From: JBFLVQ01 sp040758525
GTDB taxonomy: Bacteria; Acidobacteriota; Blastocatellia; Chloracidobacteriales; JADJPF01
Assembly: GCA_040758525.1 (NCBI GenBank)
Contig: JBFLVQ010000640.1
Location: 1 to 5,588 of the forward strand
Direction: 5' to 3'
DNA: 5,588 bases
In this document: piece after piece, positions 1 to 5,588 of the stretch
Position numbering within the stretch: the first letter of the stretch is position 1
How the letters are laid out: every line of letters starts with the position of its first letter
The notes under the pieces: model-generated
Told to the model about the DNA's origin: nothing
Databases searched by the model: none
Seen by the model: the letters and a program-made list of their open reading frames with translations, nothing else
Translations under genes and position numbers: made by a program

Positions 1-71
1 CAAAAAACTGTCCTTGTATTGAGCTGTGCAGAGTATAGTTGTAAGGACTGCCGCTAAGGCAGCAACTGGCA

Positions 72-77
72 AGAAGG
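72..77 (+). promoter_or_regulatory. Ribosome binding site that selects ATG 85
   Basis: AGAAGG lies 7 bases before ATG 85 but only 4 bases before the in-frame TTG at 82. The ATG is therefore the likelier start, giving a 541-residue protein that opens MKKRLF. The difference is one residue and does not affect the signal peptide. Confidence 0.6.
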
Positions 78-84
78 TGTTTTG

Positions 85-1710
85 ATGAAGAAGAGACTTT
101 TTCCGCTTTTAACAGTTTTCGTGCTAGTGTTCGCTTCTGTAGTAGGTGGCACAATTGGAAATAAGGTTCAGGCCACCCCACCCAACACCCGCGAATCAAC
201 TCATACCACTGATGTTGAGGGTAGCTTCAATGAAGCGATGAGTGTCATTGAAGGAAACTATGTAGACAAGATAGAACATGACGCGCTTACTAAAGCCTCC
301 ATACAGGGTATGCTGCGTACCCTGGACCCACATTCAAACTACTTTGACAGTAAAGAGTTCCAAGAACTGCAAAGTGAGCAACATAGCCAATTTTATGGTA
401 TTGGCGTGACGATTAATCGTCGTAATGGCAGAGTCTATATACTTTCTACCATTAAGGGTACGCCTGCTGATCAGGCGGGGCTACGTTATGGTGATGCAAT
501 TATTAAAGTAGATGGTACCCTAGCAACCGAATGGACTACCCAGCAAGTACTTGAGCATGTACGTGGTCCTAAGGGTGAGTCGGTTGAGATTGAGGTAGAA
601 CGAGCTGGCGTGCCTAAACCGCTCAGCTTTAAGATTGTGCGTGATGCAGTGCCACTGCCATCAATACGTAATGCTTATATAGTACGACCAGGGATAGGAT
701 ATATTGCCCTGGTAGGTGGTTTTAACCATACCACAGAAGATGAGATGTTACAGGCACTGGACGGTCTCAAAGGACAAGGTATGCGTGCGCTAGTACTTGA
801 TGTACGCAATAACCCAGGTGGCCTCCTTACACAAGCGATCAAGGTCGCTAATATCTTTCTACAGAAGGGACAGACGATCGTTTCAATACGCGGACGTGAT
901 AGCCGTTTTGAATCACGCACCCATGAGGCAATGAACACCAAACCGGAGGAGATGCCGCTAGTGATTTTGATTAATGGTGCGACTGCATCTGCTTCAGAGA
1001 TTGTTGCCGGCGCCATACAGGATCATGATCGTGGCCTTATCGTTGGTGAGAATAGCTTTGGCAAAGGACTTGTACAGACAGTCTTCCGCCTACCTTATGG
1101 CTCTGGATTGACGCTTACAACCGCTAAGTATTACACCCCCAGCGGCCGGCTAATTCAGCGTGAATATCATGGCCTCTCCTTCTACGAATATTACACACGT
1201 CATGATAAAAAGCCGGTCTCTAAATCGAATGAGTTACATCGTACCGACACAGGCCGTGATGTTTACAGCGGCGGTGGCATTAAGCCAGATATGGAGGTGA
1301 AGCCGCCAGAAGCTAATCCTGTGCGTGCCCGCCTTTTTGGCGCCACTTTCGAGTTTGCACGCCAGCTCACCAGTGGCCAACTCCCTGGCTTCCCACAATT
1401 CCGCGTTACTCGCACTGTTTACGGCCACAAACTACGTGAAGACGAATTTGTTGTTACAGACAAAGTGCTAACATCTTTCCGCAATTTCATTATGGGCAAT
1501 GATCAGTTTAAAGTTACTGATACCCAGTATAATGAGCAGCTTGCTTACATCAAGCGACGTATACGTGAAGAGGTTGTTACTGCCGCTTATGGTTCGGATG
1601 TAGGCACACAGGTCTTTCTTAATGAAGACGAAGCAACGCTTAAGGCAATTGAAGAGTTGCCACGCGCACGTGAACTTGCCGATAATGCCCGTGCTTCTCG
1701 GCGCCATTAG
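85..1710 (+). CDS. Secreted carboxyl-terminal processing peptidase (S41 family, PDZ domain)
   Basis: A serine endopeptidase of the CtpA/Prc/CtpB type, which trims or degrades exported proteins from their C-termini in the periplasm. The 541-residue product starts with a signal peptide or anchor (basic MKKR, hydrophobic core about 6-22, possible cleavage after VQA at 30). A helical segment (about 46-100, with TLDPHSNYF) leads into a PDZ domain at about 104-187, with the carboxylate-binding GIGV at 105-108. The S41 core follows, with DVRNNPGG at 239-246 and GATASASE at 298-305. The catalytic set is complete: Ser302, Lys327 in FGKG and Gln331. The Ser-Lys spacing of 25 and Lys-Gln spacing of 4 match known CtpB and Prc enzymes. 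About 139 residues follow GGIKPD (397-402), a tail longer than in typical 400-450-residue CtpA proteins, with no domain I recognise. ATG 85 is preferred over TTG 82 because of its spacing to AGAAGG. A terminator follows the gene. The family is certain; substrates are unknown. Confidence 0.95.
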   Translation: MKKRLFPLLTVFVLVFASVVGGTIGNKVQATPPNTRESTHTTDVEGSFNEAMSVIEGNYVDKIEHDALTKASIQGMLRTLDPHSNYFDSKEFQELQSEQHSQFYGIGVTINRRNGRVYILSTIKGTPADQAGLRYGDAIIKVDGTLATEWTTQQVLEHVRGPKGESVEIEVERAGVPKPLSFKIVRDAVPLPSIRNAYIVRPGIGYIALVGGFNHTTEDEMLQALDGLKGQGMRALVLDVRNNPGGLLTQAIKVANIFLQKGQTIVSIRGRDSRFESRTHEAMNTKPEEMPLVILINGATASASEIVAGAIQDHDRGLIVGENSFGKGLVQTVFRLPYGSGLTLTTAKYYTPSGRLIQREYHGLSFYEYYTRHDKKPVSKSNELHRTDTGRDVYSGGGIKPDMEVKPPEANPVRARLFGATFEFARQLTSGQLPGFPQFRVTRTVYGHKLREDEFVVTDKVLTSFRNFIMGNDQFKVTDTQYNEQLAYIKRRIREEVVTAAYGSDVGTQVFLNEDEATLKAIEELPRARELADNARASRRH

Positions 1711-1739
1711 TCATATTGTCAATCAACTCTGTTAATTGT

Positions 1740-1774
1740 AGGCGTGTACTTTTATGTACACGCCTCTGCTTTTT
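1740..1774 (+). terminator. Rho-independent terminator after the S41 peptidase gene
   Basis: AGGCGTGTAC (1740-1749) and GTACACGCCT (1756-1765) form a perfect 10-bp stem around the 6-base loop TTTTAT. A run of five T (1770-1774) follows after a 4-base gap. It sits 30 bases past the peptidase stop codon and would separate that gene from the downstream pair. The gap between stem and T run makes it slightly atypical, so termination could be incomplete. Confidence 0.8.
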
Positions 1775-1862
1775 GACACCAGATAAGATCCACAATGATG
1801 AAGCTTTTTGTTAGGTATCGTCTGTCACAGGCGGTTTAAGATAACCCTGATCTAGCTATCTA

Positions 1863-1867
1863 GGAGG
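1863..1867 (+). promoter_or_regulatory. Strong ribosome binding site of the PstS-like/OmpA fusion gene
   Basis: GGAGG, within TAGGAGG, ends 4 bases before ATG 1872. It is the strongest Shine-Dalgarno sequence in the window. It fixes this start, and the encoded N-terminus runs straight into the membrane segment. Confidence 0.75.
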
Positions 1868-1871
1868 CACA

Positions 1872-3227
1872 ATGAGGATTGGACGTTTAGAGTTTGGACC
1901 GGGTGGAGTGATATTTATCCTACTGATCATAGCTGGCCTAGTAATCTTTGGCCTTAGGCAGATGGGAATAGACCTAATCGATAAGATTAAAAATGGCACC
2001 GCGGTAACTAGTAGTGGGAGCGACTCAAAGACGCCTACTACATCAGGTGGCAGTGCTAACACAATAAGAATCAAAGGCTCAAGTACCGTAGGTGGCAGTC
2101 TAGGCAAAGATTGGGCACAAGAATTTATGAGTCAGCATCCTGGTAGCATTGTCCTGGTAGAGACCAAAGGCACTAGTACAGGATTTCAGGGACTTATTAG
2201 CGGTGAGGCCGAGATTGCTGCCGCTTCTAGGCCTGTTAACGACAAAGAGAAGGATGCTGCACGCGCAGCCGGTTTCAACCTAGATTCCTCAGATAGTGAG
2301 TATGTGATCGGATTCGACGCCATTGCTGTGATTGTGAACTCGGAAAATCCTCTCAGTCAATTGACAACTACACAACTGAAAGATATCTTCACAGGCAAGA
2401 TCACTGATTGGGGACAATTGGGTGGTAAACCAGGCACAATTAAAGTACTGTTGCGACCCAAGGAACTGGGCGCCTACGAACTTTTCCAGGAACTTGTGCT
2501 TGGAAAAGGGACACCATTTTTAAGTGGAGCGGAAGAGGTCAAGGAGAATACCAAGCTGGCTGAGCAGGTGCGCAACGATCGTAATGCAATCGCCTTTATT
2601 GCCCTCGGTGGCGTGGGTGCTAACAAAGCCATTAAAATTGCGGCTAGCGATAAAACCACACCCATTGCTCCTTCTGAAGTAACTATTCGTAACAAGAGTT
2701 ATTTGCTCACTCGTAATCTTTACCTTTATACAAGAGGGGCACCACAAGGTTTGGTAAAGGAATTTATCGATTATACGCTGGGAGCAGGACAGGAGTATGT
2801 TGCTAACAACTCTTTTGTCAATCTCAAACTCAAACTAGTATCGGCTAGTGAAGGAGGAAGCACTTCAAGTAGTACGGAAGAGAAGCGGAAAAAATATAAT
2901 ACTGATATACGTTTCCGTACCAATAGCACCGAAGTCAACAACCTTGCCATCTACGATCTTGCTCAGATTGGCCGCGATGCTTGTTCCAATGTCACAAATA
3001 TTCAGATTGAGTTGATCGGTTATTCTGACTCACAAGGTGATCCTCAGCAAAATCTCGTCCTTTCCAAACAGCGTGCTGATGCCGTTGCTAGTGTGTTACG
3101 CAGCAAGTGTCCACAACTGAACATTACTACCAGCGGTCGAGGAACACAATCACCAATCGGTGACAATAATACTGAGGAAGGTCGTTTGCTTAATCGCCGT
3201 GTTGAGATCTGGGTAGCACAAAACTAG
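1872..3227 (+). CDS. Membrane-anchored PstS-like binding domain fused to OmpA peptidoglycan-binding domain
   Basis: The 451-residue product has three parts. A single hydrophobic segment at about 12-28 has no clear cleavage site and is probably an uncleaved inner-membrane anchor; a Ser/Thr/Gly-rich linker (42-62) follows it. A periplasmic binding domain of the PstS / PBP_like_2 type spans about 64-322, with IKGSSTVGGS (67-76), IAAASRP (115-121), GFDAIAVIVN (147-156) and LKDIFTGKITDW (169-180). A second polar linker (324-341) leads to an OmpA C-terminal domain (about 342-449). Asp386 in GYSDSQG and Arg401 in LSKQRA lie 15 residues apart, as do the diaminopimelate-binding Asp and Arg of OmpA, and NRRVEIWV closes the domain. 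The only two cysteines, 371 and 413, lie in this domain and could form a disulfide. Where PstS proteins usually have Arg-x-x-Ser-Gly-Thr, this one reads RPKELGAYELF (195-205), so phosphate binding is not assured. The phosphatase gene follows after 32 bases, which suggests an operon. Domain assignment is firm; the ligand is inferred. Confidence 0.88.
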   Translation: MRIGRLEFGPGGVIFILLIIAGLVIFGLRQMGIDLIDKIKNGTAVTSSGSDSKTPTTSGGSANTIRIKGSSTVGGSLGKDWAQEFMSQHPGSIVLVETKGTSTGFQGLISGEAEIAAASRPVNDKEKDAARAAGFNLDSSDSEYVIGFDAIAVIVNSENPLSQLTTTQLKDIFTGKITDWGQLGGKPGTIKVLLRPKELGAYELFQELVLGKGTPFLSGAEEVKENTKLAEQVRNDRNAIAFIALGGVGANKAIKIAASDKTTPIAPSEVTIRNKSYLLTRNLYLYTRGAPQGLVKEFIDYTLGAGQEYVANNSFVNLKLKLVSASEGGSTSSSTEEKRKKYNTDIRFRTNSTEVNNLAIYDLAQIGRDACSNVTNIQIELIGYSDSQGDPQQNLVLSKQRADAVASVLRSKCPQLNITTSGRGTQSPIGDNNTEEGRLLNRRVEIWVAQN

Positions 3228-3251
3228 TATTAAAAGGATCCCTTACCGAAA

Positions 3252-3253
3252 GG
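3252..3253 (+). promoter_or_regulatory. Shine-Dalgarno core that decides the phosphatase start (AAAGG, 3249-3253)
   Basis: AAAGG directly abuts ATG 3254 but sits 6 bases before the in-frame ATG 3260. A ribosome using this site should start at 3260, which removes Met-Tyr and leaves the normal signal-peptide start MLKRVK. CCTT at 3241-3244 could pair with AAGG at 3250-3253 across a 5-base loop. It could instead pair with AAGG at 3234-3237, so the site may be weakly structured. Confidence 0.55.
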
Positions 3254-3259
3254 ATGTAT

Positions 3260-4981
3260 ATGCTAAAAAGAGTGAAACTGCTTCCCTTCGCTACGCTGTT
3301 ACTTTTTCTTTTCACAATAGGTACGCTACCCCTCTCTGCCTGGCAAAATATTGTACCACCAGCACCGCGCCGACGTGTACAGCCAGCCTCTGTGAAGATT
3401 AATCCTCCCAAGTTGGTTGTCTATATTGTTATCGATCAGTTCCGCGCCGAATTTCTCAATCGTTTCTCTAATTGGTTTGGACCAGGCGGATTTCGTGCCC
3501 TGATCAAAGATGGTGCTTATTTCACCAATGCCAATTACCGTCATGGCGCAACCTATACAGGGCCAGGTCATGCTGTGATTGCTTCTGGTGCCTATGGCGC
3601 ACAACATGGTATTGTCGCTAACAAATGGTTCAATCGCGCTACTGGCAAAAGCGAGGCAATGATCTATGATGGCGCACATCCGTTTATAGGGGTAAGCGAG
3701 GTGTCAAGCGAGGATGAGACTTCGCCAGCCAACTTTATAGGCACTACCATTGGCGATCAGTTGCTACTTTCCAATGGGTTTCAATCTAAAGTGATTGCTA
3801 TTGCTGTTAAAGATCGTGCTGCTATTAATCTCGGTGGCCGACTAGGAAAAGCTTATTGGTTTAACGAATCAAAAGGAGAATTTCTTACTAGTACCTACTA
3901 TATGAAAGAACTGCCTAAATGGCTACAGGACTTTAATGCACGCCGTCTGGCCGATAACTATTTTGGCAAGAGTTGGGAACGCCTCCCCGACGAAGGTCTC
4001 TATAAGAGCTGTCATATAGATGATTATCAGTTCGAAATGGACCCAAAAGGTAATGGACGTGCCTTTCCCCATAAAGTCACCGGCAAATTGGAGAAACCAG
4101 GCGCAGATTATTATGAGGCGTTTGAACATACTCCTTGGGCTAACGATCTTACTTTTGAGCTAGCGCGTATGGCAATCGAAGCAGAAGCATTAGGCACTGA
4201 TAATATTCCAGATCTACTGGCTATCAGTCTCACTGCTAATGATCTGGTAGGCCATGCCTATGGCCCATATAGTCAAGAAGTGGCAGATATCACTGTGCGT
4301 ACCGACCGTCAACTGGGAGATTTTCTTGCTTATCTAGAAAAGCGTGTGGGCGCCTCTGATCTACTTGTAGTGCTTACTGCAGATCACGGTGCCGGGGCAG
4401 TACCAGAATATATGGCACAATTACAGCTTGCTGGTGGACGTATTAAGAAAAAGAAGATCAAAGAGACGATAGAGGTCGCTCTCAACGCGCGCTATGGCAA
4501 TGCCAATTGGGTAGTAGCAATGGAAGATCCTAGCATCTATCTTAATTATCAAGCTATTGATGAGCGTAAACTTTCCCATACTGAAGTCGAGCGTGCCGCT
4601 GGTGATGCATTGCTAACAATCCCTGGTGTGGCTGGATACCTAACCCGTACTCAATTCCTAGCCGGCTCATTACCAAATACTGCCATTGCTGCAGCATATC
4701 AACGCTCGTTCCATCCCGACCGCAGTGGTGATGTTATTCTTATACTTAAACCTTTTTATATTTGGGGAAAATATGCGGAAAAAGATGAAGGTGCGACCCA
4801 TGGCTCACCTTATTCTTATGATACACACGTTCCCCTTATTATACGCAATAGCGCGATCAGCCCTGGCATCTATCCTGCTGATACTGATATTGCTGATCTT
4901 GCCCCCACAATAGCGACGATTCTTAAAATAAATCCCCCCGCAGCTTGCCAGGGTCGCCCGCTGGTAGATGCGTTACGTTAG
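3260..4981 (+). CDS. PafA-type alkaline phosphatase, secreted (alkaline phosphatase superfamily)
   Basis: Predicted two-metal (zinc) phosphate monoesterase that releases inorganic phosphate from organic esters outside the cytoplasm. The 573-residue product begins with a signal peptide (MLKRVK, hydrophobic core 7-25, cleavage probably near Ala27). Residues matching the active site of Elizabethkingia PafA are all present: Asp59 (VIDQF), nucleophile Thr100 (YTGPGH), Asn121 (VANKW), Lys184 and Arg186 (VKDRAA), Asp328 and His332 (TANDLVGH), Asp375 and His376 (ADHG) and His514 (ATHGS). The Asp-Thr spacing of 41, Thr-Asn spacing of 21 and Asp-Asp spacing of 47 equal those I recall for PafA. The Lys-x-Arg pair marks monoesterases, whereas the related NPP diesterases lack it. 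Length is normal for the family. The start at 3260 is chosen over 3254 from the ribosome-binding-site spacing. It lies 32 bases after the PstS-like/OmpA gene with no terminator between, so co-transcription is likely. No Pho box could be established. The exact substrate range is unknown. Confidence 0.92.
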   Translation: MLKRVKLLPFATLLLFLFTIGTLPLSAWQNIVPPAPRRRVQPASVKINPPKLVVYIVIDQFRAEFLNRFSNWFGPGGFRALIKDGAYFTNANYRHGATYTGPGHAVIASGAYGAQHGIVANKWFNRATGKSEAMIYDGAHPFIGVSEVSSEDETSPANFIGTTIGDQLLLSNGFQSKVIAIAVKDRAAINLGGRLGKAYWFNESKGEFLTSTYYMKELPKWLQDFNARRLADNYFGKSWERLPDEGLYKSCHIDDYQFEMDPKGNGRAFPHKVTGKLEKPGADYYEAFEHTPWANDLTFELARMAIEAEALGTDNIPDLLAISLTANDLVGHAYGPYSQEVADITVRTDRQLGDFLAYLEKRVGASDLLVVLTADHGAGAVPEYMAQLQLAGGRIKKKKIKETIEVALNARYGNANWVVAMEDPSIYLNYQAIDERKLSHTEVERAAGDALLTIPGVAGYLTRTQFLAGSLPNTAIAAAYQRSFHPDRSGDVILILKPFYIWGKYAEKDEGATHGSPYSYDTHVPLIIRNSAISPGIYPADTDIADLAPTIATILKINPPAACQGRPLVDALR

Positions 4982-5000
4982 TGGGTAATTTTATCTTAAT

Positions 5001-5468
5001 CTATTCCTTGTCTGGTTTAGCTGCGGGATACTCCCAATGGCTACCATCTTCATACTCAATACGGGTTATTTCAACGGTAAACTTAAGCTGTGGAGATATT
5101 AGTTGTGGATTACAGTTAAACTCCTCTGCTATTTCGGAATCATTTTGCGCTTTAATCTTACGCTTGGTCTCGAATACCTTGTTTAGCTTCTTCTCTGGAG
5201 AATCTAACAATTTAAAATACCAGTAAACCTTCTTTACTGTTTTAGGAGTAAGATTCTTTAAGCGAAACTGAACAGACCAACGAGTACTGTTTTGCGAAGT
5301 ATCACCTAGCGAGATCGATGTCCCTGCACTTTTATTCAATTGAGGAAGGTTAACAAGCTCCAACTGCTCGATCTTGTGTATTGGGGGCTCATCTGAACTG
5401 CCACTATCTTGCCCAACAGGCGTATAGACAAAGAAGAGAAGAACTAAAAACAGAAGTAGGTCTTTCAT
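5001..5468 (-). CDS. Small secreted protein of unknown function
   Basis: A 155-residue product that I cannot assign to a named family. The N-terminus (MKDLLLFLVLLFFVYTPVG) is a short signal peptide or anchor with little positive charge, and has no lipobox cysteine. The rest (about 30-150) looks like one beta-rich domain: alternating segments around WSVQFRLKNLTPKTVKKVYWYF (64-85) resemble the strands of small Ig-like or FxLYD-like exported domains. It ends with FTVEITRIEYEDGSHWEYP (130-148) and a charged tail. The only cysteine is Cys119. I have the impression that similar short proteins with an 'RxEYxDGSxW' ending occur in Acidobacteriota, but I cannot verify this. The start is supported by AGGAAG (minus strand, 5474-5479) 5 bases before ATG. 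The gene converges on the phosphatase gene, with stop codons 19 bases apart. The gene is probably real; its function is unknown. Confidence 0.75.
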   Translation of the reverse strand: MKDLLLFLVLLFFVYTPVGQDSGSSDEPPIHKIEQLELVNLPQLNKSAGTSISLGDTSQNSTRWSVQFRLKNLTPKTVKKVYWYFKLLDSPEKKLNKVFETKRKIKAQNDSEIAEEFNCNPQLISPQLKFTVEITRIEYEDGSHWEYPAAKPDKE

Positions 5469-5534
5469 TGCCGCTTCCTAACCGCTAATTACTTTTTGTG
5501 ATAATTCTTAGGGGGGGGACTATTACAGCGCACC

Positions 5535-5581
5535 AAAGTGATTTGATCATTGCCATTGAATGGCACTGGTCAAATCGCTTT
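5535..5581 (+). other. Long near-perfect hairpin in the right-hand non-coding region
   Basis: AAAGTGATTTGA (5535-5546) pairs with TCAAATCGCTTT (5570-5581), and TGCCAT (5551-5556, written with its T at 5551) pairs with ATGGCA (5560-5565). Between these arms, T5547-G5569, C5548-G5568 and A5549-T5567 also pair, and T5550/C5566 is the only true mismatch. The result is a stem of about 21 pairs with a 3-base loop. As plus-strand RNA the two G-T positions become stable G-U pairs; as minus-strand RNA they become A-C mismatches. The structure therefore favours a plus-strand transcript. It could be a terminator, a leader of a gene beyond the right edge, or a small palindromic repeat. The short T run after it (5579-5582) is mostly part of the stem, so the terminator reading is only moderate. 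Confidence 0.6.
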
Positions 5582-5588
5582 TCCTACC

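Noticed and set aside
14..39. Promoter before the S41 gene: TTGTAT (14-19) and TATAGT (34-39)
   Set aside because: The spacer is only 14 bases, too short for a standard sigma-70 promoter, and the window begins too close to judge the upstream sequence.
48..62. Small hairpin CTGCC/GGCAG upstream of the S41 gene
   Set aside because: A 5-bp stem with a 5-base loop and no T run is too short to call a regulatory element.
1773..1801. Promoter for the PstS-like/OmpA gene: perfect TTGACA at 1773-1778
   Set aside because: No good -10 follows at normal spacing. The best options are AATGAT after 15 bases (4 of 6 matches) and GATGAA after 18 bases (3 of 6). The hexamer also overlaps the terminator T run, so its match may be chance.
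1822..1839. Pho-box-like CTGTCAC before the PstS-like/OmpA gene
   Set aside because: One half-site resembles the enterobacterial CTGTCAT repeat, but the second repeat at 11-base spacing (GGTTTAA) does not match. The enterobacterial consensus may also not apply in this organism.
1872..3227. Assignment of the fusion gene as pstS
   Set aside because: The domain fold is PstS-like, but the anchor, the OmpA fusion, the altered anion loop and the absence of neighbouring pstCAB genes do not support the name or a transporter role.
675..4129. Several minus-strand open frames of 64-117 residues
   Set aside because: They lie largely or wholly antisense to the three plus-strand genes, have no convincing start signals and show no recognisable domains, so they are read as shadows of the real genes.
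4686..4913. Plus-strand open frame of 75 residues with a hydrophobic C-terminal half
   Set aside because: It lies wholly inside the phosphatase gene in another frame, over its conserved ATHGS segment, and has no ribosome binding site of its own.
4945..5226. Plus-strand open frame of 93 residues bridging the two convergent genes
   Set aside because: It overlaps the phosphatase end and is antisense to the small secreted protein gene. It shows no recognisable domain or ribosome binding site, and the minus-strand gene has better start and export signals.

Overview
The window holds four apparently intact protein genes, three on the plus strand and one on the minus strand. All four products look exported or membrane-anchored. 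By eye the base composition is moderate, with G+C roughly in the mid-40s percent. The signal peptides and the OmpA-type peptidoglycan-binding domain suggest a Gram-negative, diderm bacterium. The long S41 peptidase, the PstS-like/OmpA fusion, the PafA-type phosphatase and the small secreted protein ending in a 'RIEYEDGSHWEYP' segment together remind me of Acidobacteriota (Blastocatellia-like). That placement is a weak impression with no phylogenetic marker behind it.

Layout: 85-1710 (+) encodes a secreted carboxyl-terminal processing peptidase (S41 family) with a PDZ domain and a complete Ser/Lys/Gln catalytic set. A perfect 10-bp hairpin with a T tract (1740-1774) closes this unit. After a ~100-base leader, 1872-3227 (+) encodes a membrane-anchored, PstS-like periplasmic binding domain fused to an OmpA-type peptidoglycan-binding domain. 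Only 32 bases downstream, 3260-4981 (+) encodes a PafA-type alkaline phosphatase with all metal ligands, the Thr nucleophile and the Lys/Arg pair of phosphate monoesterases. Nineteen bases beyond its stop, the convergent minus-strand gene 5468-5001 ends; it encodes a small secreted protein of unknown function. The right edge (5469-5588) is non-coding and carries a G8 tract and a long hairpin.

How the genes may work together: the fusion gene and the phosphatase are close enough to be co-transcribed. Together they suggest periplasmic phosphate handling, with the phosphatase releasing phosphate from esters and a PstS-like domain held between membrane and cell wall binding phosphate or a related ligand. 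This is inference. The binding domain lacks the usual Ser-Gly-Thr anion loop of PstS, and no ABC permease or ATPase gene lies in the window. The peptidase is a separate unit with a general role in envelope protein processing. I found no CRISPR array, mobile element, tRNA or rRNA, and no clear evidence of a wholly new system. The most unusual items are the fusion protein with its altered anion loop and the strand-biased hairpin at the right edge.
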